From Begonia masoniana (lineage: Eukaryota; Streptophyta; Magnoliopsida; Cucurbitales; Begoniaceae), in the NCBI GenBank assembly GCA_022432975.1, contig CM039508.1:31948433-32012432 (forward strand): a DNA stretch of 64,000 bases. The letters are read 5' to 3'. The notes under the pieces were generated by a model. It saw only the letters and a list, made by a program, of their open reading frames with translations, did not search any database and was not told where the DNA came from. This document shows positions 53,138 through 63,775 of this stretch, one piece after another. Position 1 is the stretch's first letter; each line of letters starts with the position of its first letter. The translations under genes and the position numbers were made by a program.

Positions 53138-56100
53138 ATAGACACGGGGGCTACGCACTCTTTTGTTTCTACTGCTTGCGTGTCTAGACTGAAGCTTGTG
53201 CCTGAATTAGCAGAATGCGAATATAGTGTGATGCTACCTTCAAGAGAGCGTATGCAGTCAGGTCAATTTGTTCAGGACAATATTGTCTCAATCGGGAACA
53301 GTAGCCTCTATGCTCGCCTGATTGTTATGGGCATAGAGATCTACAATCTTATTTTAGGGATGGACTGTTTTTCAAAGCACTTCATCACCATCGATTGTCG
53401 ATCCGGGATTGTGACCTTTCGACCCCCGGGTAAAGCAGAGTTTTCTTATCAGGCGATGAACCGATTGAGTGGATCGCCTATCTCTTATTCCATGAAGGTC
53501 AACGAGCAGTTTAAAGGTGAGTGCTCTATTTATTTGGCCACAGTAGTTGATATTCAGTTGCTCAGCGGAGTAAAGTCGAGTGACATTCCTGTAGTCAGAG
53601 AATACTCTGAGATATTCCTTGATGATCTTCCCGGATTACCGCCGGACAGGGAGATTGAATTTGTCATTGATGTATATCTGAGCTTCGCGCCAGTGTCTAA
53701 GAATCCATACAGATTGGCGCCTGCTGAATTGAGAGAGTTGAAAACTCAGCTAGAGGAGTTGCTGGATAAGGGTTTCATCCGACCCAGTTTTTCACCCTAG
53801 GGTGCGCCCGTTCTATTCGTCAAGAAGAAAGACGGGACTCTCAGGATGTGCGTGGATTATAAGGAGCTGAATAAGCTCACAGTGAAGAATAAGTATCCAC
53901 TGCCTCGGATAGATAATTTATTTGATCAACTGCAGGGTGCCCGAGTGTTTTCCAGGATTGACCTACGCTCGGGTTATTATCAGTTGAAGGTTCGGAAGGA
54001 AGATGTCCAGAAAACGACGTTCCGAACGAGGTACGGGCATTATGAGTTCCTAGTTATGTCTTTTGGACTTACTAATGCCCCTGCAGCGTTTATGGACTTG
54101 ATGAACGTTGTATTTAAGGATTATCTGGACAAGTTCGTTGTAGTTTTCATCGACGACATTTTGATTTATTCTAAGACGAAGGATGAGCATGAAGAGCAAT
54201 TGCGGATTGTTCTCGGAATTTTACAACGACACCAGCTTTATCCGAAGTTCTCTAAATGCGAGTTTTGGCTGGATATGGTCAGTTTTCTTGGCCATATCAT
54301 ATCACAGGAAGGAGTTTCTGTGGATCTGAGCAAAATTCAGGTGGTCAGAGATTGGCCACAGCCTAGAAACGTACGTGAAGTACGTGGATTTCTCGGATTG
54401 GCTGGCTATTATCGAAAGTTCACAGAGAGATTTTCGAAGATTGTAGTTCCCCTTTCACGATTGACTCAGAAGAACGAAAAGTTTATATGGTCGGCTGCTT
54501 GTGACAACAACTTTATGGAGTTGAAGCAGAAGTTGACCACAGCTCCAGTTCTAACGCTACCTGTCGAAGGTATGAGATTCAGTATTTATTTTCATGCATC
54601 TGGAGTTGGGCTTGGATGCGTGTTTATGCAAGATGGAAAGGTTATCGCGTATGCTTCTTGGCAGTTGAAGGCGTATGAGCAGAACTATCCCACGCATGAT
54701 CTGGAGTTAGCAGCAGTGGTCTTCACACTGAAGATTTGGAGACATTATTTATATGGGCAGCAATGCAAGATATTTTCTGACCACAAAAGCTTGAAGTATT
54801 TATTTACGCAAAATGAGCTTAATATGCGACAGAGAAGGTGGCTAGAGTTCGTCAAAGATTATGAATTTGAAATTAAGTACCATCCAGGAAAGGCGAACAA
54901 GGTCGCTGATGCTTTAAGCAGAATGCCTTCTGCGAGTCAGCCTTCACTTGCAGCGATGTCGGTTACATTGCGGTCTGAGATTGAGAGGTTCGATATGGAG
55001 GTTGTGGCAGAGTTGTCCAGTATGCTCACCAACATTTCTCTCAAGCCGACTATTCTAGATAAGATACGTGAAGCTCAGCAGAATGATATGGAGTGTGAGG
55101 AGCTTCGATTGAGCATGACATCTGGAGACGTATCTGAATTTAATTTGTCAGACGATGGTATTCTAAAGTTCAGGCATAAGTGGTACGTGCCTAACGATGA
55201 AGAATTGAAGAAGGAAATTTTGGCCGAGGCACATTCTTAAGCTTATTCTGTGCACCCGGGAAGTACCAAGATGTACCGGGATTTAAAACAACACTTTTGG
55301 TGGCCGAACATGAAGAGGGAGGTTGCAAAATATGTTGAAACCTGTTTAGTTTGTCAACAGGTTAAGGCAGAACACCAGAGGCCGGCCGAAACACTACAGC
55401 CACTGCCGATTCCAGAGTGGAAATGAGAGCAGATCTCCATGGATTTTATTGTGGGGCTCCCGAGGACGACGAAGGGTCATGATGGCATCTGGGTGATTGT
55501 GGACCAATTGACAAAGTCGGCTCACTTATTAGCTGTGAAGATGACATCTTCTATGGATCAACTCACCGAGCTTTATGTGCTGGAGGTTGTTAGACTGCAT
55601 GGAGTACCTGTTTCTATTGTCTCCGATCGAGATCCGAGATTTACGTCGAAGTTCTGGAAGAGTTTGCATAAAGCAATGGGAATTCAGCTAAATTTCAGTA
55701 CGGCATTTCATCTTCAGACTGATGGTCAGACAGAGAGGACAAATCAGATTCTTGAGGATATGCTCAGAGCTTATGTGTTGGAATTTCAGGGATCGTGGAG
55801 TAGGTATTTGCCACTGATCGAGTTCTCTTATAACAACAGCTTCCAGACTACCATTGGTATGGCTCCTTATGAAGCTTTGTATGGTCGTAAGTGTAGATCT
55901 CCATTATATTGGTACGAGGTTGGTGAAGCCAGTATTGTTGGTCCTGAGATTCTACAGCAAACGGCAGAGAAGATTACCATTATCAGACAGCGTAACAAGA
56001 TAGCTCAGAGTCGACAGAAGAGCTATGCTGACACAAGACGGAGAGAACTGGAGTTCGAAGAAGGTGATGAGGTTTATTTGAAGGTTTCTCCGTTTAGAGG

Positions 56101-56479
56101 TGTAATGCGATTCGGAAGGAAGGGTAAGTTGAACCCTCGATATATGGGACCCTTCCCTATTCTGAAGAAGATCGGGAATATGGCATATCAACTGCAGCTT
56201 CCGGCTTCGATGGAGGGTATCCAGGATGTATTCCACGTGTCTATGCTTCGGAAGTGTTTGCGCGATCCATCGCATATTGTGGAGGCGAGAGACATCGAGG
56301 TATAGCCTACATTGACTTATGTGGAAAAGCCTGTACGTATTTTGGAGTCTTCGATCAAAGTTTTGCGCAACAAAGAAATCCCGCTAGTCAAAGTCTTATG
56401 GCGGAACCACGAGGTGGAAGAAGCTACTTGGGAGCGACAGTAGGATATGATGGCTAAGTATCCTGAGTTGTTTGTATGA
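53138..56479 (+). pseudogene. Pol of element A: protease, RT, RNase H, integrase, chromodomain
   Basis: It continues the gag frame with no frameshift. Present are protease DTGATHSF, RT with FIDDIL (about 54151), RNase H (FHASGVGLG where D has CDAS, so a catalytic Asp is lost), integrase ([10 protein letters not shown] finger region, CLVCQQ, MDFIVGLP, SDRDPRF, TDGQTE), and a chromodomain (PVRILESSIKVLRNKEIPLV) ending in TGA at 56477-56479. Stops lie at 53798, 55238, 55424, 56303 and 56441. Four of the five fall where D has Trp or Gln, so deamination-type decay is likely. It is inactive. Confidence 0.92.
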
Positions 56480-56506
56480 TCAAATTTTGAGGACAAAATT
56501 TTAAAT

Positions 56507-56519
56507 AAGGTGGATGGAA
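56507..56519 (+). other. Polypurine tract of element A
   Basis: AAGGTGGATGGAA directly precedes the 3' LTR start TGTAACACCC. Confidence 0.75.
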
Positions 56520-58850
56520 TGTAACACCCGGTTCTTTACGGGATTTTATAAATTAATAATATAATGGTATTTTTGTAATTATGTCAATTAGGTCGGTTTC
56601 GTGAAAATAAAGCGTTATTACGATCTTAATAATTAATAAGGATTTTAAGAAAATTTCGAGAATTTTAGGAGTCGTAACGCTAATTTTACAAGAATTACGT
56701 TTATTGTAATATAAAGAATACTTTGGTAAAAATATTAAACGAGGTTCGAATTGCAAACGGACAGTTTTAATAGAACCCTAGTAATAAGTTGGAGTTATTG
56801 GTGAATTAAGGAAATTTGGAGAAGCTGAATCGTTAGCTAATTAACGAAACGAAGGACGAAACAAATAGAAAACGAAGGAAGGGCAAAAAGGTAATTTGCC
56901 AACCCAAATTTTAATTAAAAACAAAGTTTTCTTCTTCTCCAGTAACCCTTCATGATTTCTCTCCTATTTTCCCTCCTCTCTCTCTTTTGGCGATCTCTTT
57001 CTCTCTCACGGTGTTCCCATTTCCAGCAACGATTCCTTCTCCGAACGACTTCCATTCTTCGTGTTTTCTCCTCCAAACGACATTCTAGGTAAGGTTCTAA
57101 GGTTTTAGGAAAGTTTATTTCAAGTTTTACGAAGTTTAACGATTAGGGTTTCGTTGAAAACATGATTTTTAGTTAGAAATCGATAGCTTTACCGTGTTTG
57201 TGAATATAATGGACGTATTGGGCGTTATTGGACAAAGTTGATTGATTTGTTAAGAAACGTTAGGGTTTGAGGAGTTTTCAGGATTTTGGAAAAACTCGTT
57301 AATGGTGATTTTGAGGTATCGAGTGTTAATTGTTGTTAAAATGCCTCGATTGGTTATGTTAGAATTTTAGGAATTTTCTTAGTTAAGGATTTCGTTGATT
57401 TGAATGTTTAGGGCTTAAACTCGTTTTAACGACAATATTGTGAATTTGCCTTAGGTAAACATTGCTTGTGGACGGAGCTTGAATGTAACGCCCGAGTTTT
57501 CGGGTTTTCAGATTTTTTGATTTCTAGGGTTATTTTTGTAAATACGTAATTTAATCCCGTTTTGCGAGCGGGAGGTTTCATTAGAGCTCTAGGAATTTAT
57601 GAGGATTTTTAGAGGAATAAGTGAAATTTTAGAAATCCAAATCGAAAGAGTAATGCTAGAGTTCCCGTTTTAGCCTTTTAGTATGTTAATTCGTAAAAAT
57701 AGTAAAATAAGTCCGTTTTGTGAACGAAAAGTTTTGTTAGAACCCTGGGAATAAATTAGAGTATTTTGTGAATTAAGAGAATTTTAGAGAAACCAAATCG
57801 ATAGGTAAAATAACGAAATATGTGGATAATTGATTGAGTGGCAAACTTGTAATTATGGAATCATATTTTTTTTATACAAAAAACTCAACCATTTTCTCTT
57901 CTCTTCTCCATTTTTCACGCCAAGCTCCAGAGAGCTTTTCTTTTGCAATTTTTGGGCGATTTCTTCCTCCCTCTCACGGCGCTTCATCAATCGTCCATCC
58001 AACACTCAGTTTTCTTCCGATTTTCCTTCCCCGATCAACATTCTAGGTAAGCTCCGATCTTTAGCTATATTTCGTTTAGTTTTTAGGTTGTTATTCGTTA
58101 AGTTTTATCGAGCTAGGGTTTATGTAAATTTATGTTTTTGGTTAGAAATCGTTAGTTTTGATATATTGTTGATGATTGATGATAGATTAATGGTTATAAA
58201 TGATTTTTAGATTGAAAATGGATTTAGGATTTGGGTTTTGTGTTTGGAATATATTGTTATAATGTATATTGGAATTTGGGATTATTAGGCTTGATCGCTA
58301 AGAGTGGTTTGAAAATTTGCTATGGCATATTAAAGTAGACGTTATGGGTGACGTATAGGCACTTGAATGGTTGTGATCGAATGTCGGATTAGGGAGGAAT
58401 TTGTGTTTGAATGTGCGCACGTAAGGTGTTTGATAAAATGTCTGAATGAATAGTTGAATAGTTTTGGGAGTAATTTATGAGGAATTGAACTCCGAATTAG
58501 TTATGGACGTAAGAATTATGTTTTGAGGTGTCGGTAAAGGATTAATTCCACTTGAGATGTTTTACGAAAATGAGAATTTATTTATCCCGAGCGAGTTTTA
58601 ATACAACGTTTTGATGTTTAGGTTTTTCAGGTTCCACGGTTAAGAGTTCGGATAGAGATAAATTGCTAAGGACGCCAGGTAAGTAGTGTATGTTTACATG
58701 TTGCCCTTTTGGCCTACATCATAGGACGTTAGGATTTGTTTGCATGTTTTACGTATGTTTAGTCTATGCGTCATGTTTTAGAAAAAGTACGAAAATGTTT
58801 TAACATATGTTTTCACGATTTGAATGTAGAAACTACAACGACGTAAAACG

Positions 58851-58977
58851 AAAATGTATAGTGTCTGAGGGAAGTGGTTCACCCTTCAGATGTAGATTGT
58901 GGAACGTCCAGAAAATGTATGGTGTCCGAAGGAAGTGGTTCAACCTTCGGATGAATTTGTGGAACGTCTAGAGATGG
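58851..58977 (+). repeat. Two 61-bp repeats with hairpins in LTR C
   Basis: AAAATGTATAGTGTCTGAGG at 58851 and AAAATGTATGGTGTCCGAAG at 58912. The second carries a perfect stem TCCGAAGG/CCTTCGGA around AAGTGGTTCAA; the first has TCTGA-GGG/CCCTTCAGA at the same place. Confidence 0.85.
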
Positions 58978-59018
58978 AGAAACTAATCCGCCCTCCATTG
59001 GTAGAGGATTACATGAAT

Positions 59019-59146
59019 GAATGATAGAAACAATGAAAATGTTAGAACGGAAACGAAATGATTATGTACGATGAAACATAAATGAATGATAGAAACGATG
59101 AAAATGCTAAAACGGAAACGAAATGATTATGTACGATGAAATAGTA
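59019..59146 (+). repeat. 65-bp tandem duplication in LTR C
   Basis: ATGATAGAAACAATGAAAAT at 59021 recurs as ATGATAGAAACGATGAAAAT at 59086, followed in both by an 'aacggaaacgaaatgattat' stretch. Confidence 0.85.
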
Positions 59147-60029
59147 GAAACTGCATATGTTAAGTTAAATGTTTTAAATTTGTGTTTGCATTACTTGCTA
59201 TGCATTAGGCTTATAGTGTGACTTCTGTGATGTAGGTGTAGAAGAACAGGTACGGTGAGTTTCACGAGCATGTTAGGATTACAGATGCGATTGGAGGAGT
59301 ACGACCATGGTGGCAACCCGGCAACATTGTTAGCGCGATTCCGACCGTGGTTAGTATGAGTTAGGTGTCTATTTTGTTTGGAAATGATTAGGGAGTTTTG
59401 AGTATGTGTATTGAATCGTGATGGAAAAAAGTATGAAAATGTTTATGTATGTGGATCGAACGGTTTTGATAGAAAAACGTATGAAAGGTTGAGTTTTGAT
59501 TGAATATGGTGTTTGTAGAATGCTTAGGATGTGAAGTCGTTATTTGGAAAAATATACTGGAATTGTTTGGATGTTTTTAAAGCTGTAGGGACTTGCTCGG
59601 TTTTTAGAGCGATCCACGCAGTTGGTTTTCATAAATTTTAAACACGTGTTCGGGTATGTTTTTGAGTCGGGAGTTCTGGGGTTTTGATGATTTTGATAGC
59701 TTCCGCTATGTATGGACGGTTGTTGATGAAATAGAATAGAGTTTTGGATGAGTTTTGGTGATTTGGAAGATGTTTGATGTGCATTTTGATGAATGTTGAT
59801 GTTTGTTAATATTTTGATGAAATAGAATAGAGTTTTGGATGAGTTTTCATGATTTGGAAGTAGGTTTGCGATTTTAAATCGAAATGGGTGTTTTGTGTTG
59901 AGATTTGATGAGCTTGAATGTTCGGTTTATGGATGGTGATGGAATTGATATCGAATAGGTAGAGTTGGTTAATTTTGAAAGTGATTGGAGGTGTTGATTA
60001 TGTACAAAATGTAAAAATTGCCTTTGCAG

Positions 60030-60355
60030 GGGTAGACACCTTGCCAGGCAAGGGGTCGATCGCTATTGCAAGGTGTCGACCGAACTTACAACGGAATGCA
60101 ACCAGAGAGCAAAATTGTTTTTGAAGTGTAGACCACTTAGACTAGGGGTCGACCGCTATTGCAAGGTGTCGACCGAACTTACAAAGGAATGCAACCTGAG
60201 AGTAAAACTGTTTTTGAAGGGTCGACCACTTAGACTAGGGGTCGACCGCTATTGCAAGGTGTCGACCGGTTTCAGTACAACAAAAAACCAGAACCTTTTT
60301 AGGGGTCGACCACTATTATGAAGTGTCGACCGAAAGCTCTAGGGGTCGACCGGTG
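60030..60355 (+). repeat. 93-bp tandem repeat rich in GTCGAC in LTR C
   Basis: GTCGA(T/C)CGCTATTGCAAGG at 60055, 60148 and 60241 gives a period of 93. GTCGACC recurs many times, so the segment is full of short palindromes. As 93 is a multiple of three, a frame of 82 codons stays open, without coding support. Confidence 0.88.
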
Positions 60356-62679
60356 TGCTTTTTATAGTGTTAAACTTGAGATTTTGGTTAATTTTATCTT
60401 GTAACGAGTCTTCCACGCACAGTAGTCTTCCGGCGAATGAAGTTAATTGTCTCTAAACAAGTGAGGGTAAAGGATTGAAACCTTAGACGAGTCATTTTGG
60501 GTACGTTTAAGTTAGAGCCAAAATGTCGATAGATATTGATTGTAATGCCCGAGTCCGTTCTCTAACGAGCGAAATGAAAAAGAAAAATTTTACGTGAATT
60601 TCGAGGGCTTAGATCAAAGTAAAGTCCACGTCAGGTCAAGTCTTCTGACAGCCCTACGGGGTTGGGGTCGTTACATTGAAGTTCAACGCGCACAAGGTAA
60701 GTTCTCGTGACTTCTATGGACGATTGGCCTACACTGTACGTCGAAGTCGTCTCGAGGAGCTTTGGTGACGTGTTTGTTTAAATTGCTTTGGTTGGGTAGT
60801 TAGGTTTAGTTCTTTTATAGGTTATGTTTTTATAGTCTTGATGGTATATATGCTGTATGTTTAAATTATACTATAAATTGTTCATGCATCACAGTTTTGA
60901 ATTACGCATAGAAAATGAATTTCCGCACTATGTTTTAAAGAAAATGGTGATGTGGCCTGAAAGGGGGCTATTGATCTATTGTGTGGATTGATTAAGGGTC
61001 TGTCACAATACCACATCTAATATGAACCCATGTATGTTTATGGTCATGCGAGGTGGGGCTCAGGCATGGCTGTGCGTGTTGCAAGCATGTACCCCCCTCC
61101 TCTAGGTGGAAAGGGTTGTCCAACCGCAGAATGTGCCCTCTCCATTTAGGGGGTTGAGATCTAGGTGACAACCAATGTAAAGATAAGAAAATGTTGCATG
61201 ATTTACGAACTCATATGCACAGCATGCATTTGCATTTACGAAACTTGCTGAGCTTTAGCTCATAGATTGTCTGTATGGTGTAGGTGATCTTGACATAGGT
61301 GAGGAAGAGATCCCTCCACCCGAGGAATGATGCAGTTGAAGGAGGATGGCCCGTGGGAGTGTGCTGGGCAATCGAGGCGCCTTTTGACCCATGGTGAGGG
61401 ATGTAAAGGTATTTTGGGACACGATAGTTAGATCGTAGGAAAAATTGTATAGTAGAATATATTAGGATGTTTAGTTCTGGTTAGTTGAAAGATTGATGTA
61501 CAAATATTTAGGCAAACGGTTTATAAAACGTTTTGTTAAGGTTTTTATCTAGATTTTTATGAACTGCTTGGTGATTTTTAAACAGGGGATTGTCTAGTTT
61601 TTAAACAGATCCATGCAGTTCGTATTTGTTTTGAACACATTTCGAGTCGGTAGGAGTGATATTATGAAGGATTTACATGTATCGGGCGAAATTATGTTGA
61701 GATGCATTGTGATGATGTATGTAGTAATTATAGGTAATTTATGGAAGAAAATGGAAGTATAAGTGTGCAGGGAATAAAAGAAAGAGGGAAGCAAACTCTC
61801 TGGAATTTTGGATTCCAGAGAGGTTGCCGATCGATCGGCTAAGGAGGCGATCGATCGGTACGAATGGGTGGCGCTCTCTGGAAAAAGCGGGAAAGTCATC
61901 GTCCATAGTCACGTCGACAAATAAGTCCTGTGGACAGATAAGTCGCGTGGACGATTTGTAACACCCGGTTCTATTAAACCAATTTCTATTCCGTTATTTA
62001 ATAGTAAGCATGTTGTGGAGAAAATTGAGGGAAATATTAATTAGGTTAATGAGTGACTAAGTAAGGACATAGTGGTAAATTGAGAACTTATAATGGATAA
62101 CCTATTTAAGGAAAGAGGCTTTGTGATTAATGCACTGTAGCCGCCACTATTTCCCCTATTTTTCCCCTCGGTCTTCAGCTCAAGCAGCAGAGCTCTCTAG
62201 GCGATTCTTCCATTCAATTTTCTCCCAAACTAGGTGAGTTCAATTTCTATTCCTTGATGCATTGGTAGCTTTCGATGATTAGGGGAGAGTATAAGTGTGA
62301 GTTTCGAGAATGCTGTGAGCGAACTGGTTCGGGTCTTTGTGGTAATCGGAAATGTACAACGAACTAAGCTCCTAAACTTGTTTCCTTAGACTTCTGGATA
62401 GTGTAGAATGAAGTTCAGTAAAAATCTAATCAATAATCTGTCCATGGTTTTAGGTTGAGTAAGCTCCCGAGGTAGTTTGCAACACCAAGCACTTTTCTAT
62501 GAGACCAGGTAAGTGAAGTGTGCTTGTGCCCTCGGGCCTACATCACAAAACAATAGGTTTTCTGCATGTTGAATGTTTTCAGTTTGGTCATGCATCATGT
62601 TTTGAAAGAATACGAAAATGAATTTACATGGAATGTATGGTAAGGCATGAACAGAACGTATTATGATAGCTGTTAAGAG

Positions 62680-62950
62680 AATTAATTTGCCCCTTAATTG
62701 ATGAAGTGGATTTATAACATTGAGAGAGTTGATCCCACTCCCAAGGGAACCTGGGGATCATGATAGCTGTTAAGGGAATTAATCCGCCCCTTTATTGATG
62801 AAGTGGATTTATAACATTGGGAGAGTTGATCCAACTCCCAAGAGAACCTGGGGATCATGATAGCTGTTAAGGGAGTTAATCCGCCCCTTAATTGATGAAG
62901 AGGATTTATGACTTTGGGAGAGTTGATCTCACTCCCAATGGAATATTGAG
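62680..62950 (+). repeat. Three diverged units (about 92 bp), ancestral form of the 96-bp arrays of D
   Basis: Each reads TTAATTTGCCCC or TTAATCCGCCCC, TTGATGAAG.GGATTTAT, then TTGATCCCACTCCCAAGG and a GGGGATCA-type close. Read as the reverse complement, the D unit has the same order: CACTCCCAAGGGAACCATGG, then TTAAGGGAATTCATCTGCCC. Confidence 0.88.
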
Positions 62951-63570
62951 ATCAGAATACGATGAATGTGAATGCAACTGAGCTGAGAAAGTAGAAACTG
63001 CATGATTAAGATTTACATTTTAGCATTTCATTTCATGATTGCTTCACTTATTTAGCATTAGGCTAATAGATGAGTTTTGTGATGTAGGTGAAGAAGAGAC
63101 AGCAGGTGTGTTCTCCGAGCTTGCTGAGAATTAGGCAGGTTGGAGGGGTGCATACGTGCATCGATCTGGCGACTGATGGGGCGGTTTAACTGGTGCTTAT
63201 AGAAGTGAAGGTTTAGTGAACCATGATTCATTTTAAGTTTTGTTAAATTTTCTAATAACATAAGTGGTTTTAATGTTTTTTGAATACGTTGGTGAGACTT
63301 TTCTGATAATAGCACTCTGTTGGTCTTAACGTTAGCTCTTACTGGATTTTTGAGTAAATGTAAGCATTTGAGTTGGTTCTGAATGGTTTCAGTGAAGTAA
63401 GCAAATTCTTTTCTGTAGTTAGAGTTGTATGGTATAGCAAAAGAGTAGTTGAAATGTTGCTATGTTCTCTACCAGTAGATGTTGTCTATCGATAGAAGTT
63501 GGGTGTTTGTCCACCAGCGGATGTTGGAGGATTGAATCATCCGACTGACGTCACCGAAAGATGTCTTCAG

Positions 63571-63775
63571 TAGAAGTTTTGTCGTTTAGTGATCGGTGGA
63601 TGTCGTGTATTAAACCTATCGGATGATGTAGTAGAAGTTTTGTCATTTAGTGATCGGTGGATGCCGTGTATTAAACCTATCGGATGATGTAGTAGAAGTT
63701 TTGTCGTTTAGTGATCGGTGGATGTCATGTATTAAACCTATCGGATGATGTAGTAAAAGATTTGTCGTCTTGTGG
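63571..63775 (+). repeat. 61-bp tandem repeat in LTR E (three to four copies)
   Basis: TAGAAGTTTTGTCGTTTAGT recurs at 63571, 63632 and 63693 with minor changes, and in altered form (TAAAAGATTTGTCGTC) at 63754. TGACGTCA palindromes flank it at 63546, 63808 and 63883. Confidence 0.85.

Larger units (their letters stand above)
57484..60675 (+). mobile_element. Solo LTR C (3192 bp)
   Basis: It begins TGTAACGCCCGAG and ends GGGGTCGTTACA, with TTGAA on both sides (57479-57483 and 60676-60680). Internal architecture is as in the other long LTRs: CT-rich block with donor GTAAGC at 58047, acceptor at 58630, block 58631-58678, donor GTAAGT at 58679, acceptor TGATGTAG ending at 59235. Plus orientation. 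It carries several short tandem duplications. No coding domain. Confidence 0.9.
56520..61956 (+). mobile_element. 3' LTR of element A, interrupted by C and cut by E
   Basis: 56520-57483 matches 16545-17510 and 60681-61350 matches 17519-18180 with a few percent difference. It lacks the 25-bp array. It stops at GACGATT (61956), equivalent to about 24485 of the 5' LTR, where E is inserted. The last 230 bp or so must lie right of E. Block 57455-57483 plus 60681-60696 equals the short second exon-like block, which C splits. Confidence 0.88.

Noticed and set aside
53180..56305. Three separate genes from the three open stretches of A pol
   Set aside because: They are in one frame separated by single stop codons and follow the order of one Ty3/gypsy polyprotein.
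60073..60321. 82-codon frame in LTR C
   Set aside because: Open only because the repeat period (93) is a multiple of three; no homology recognised.
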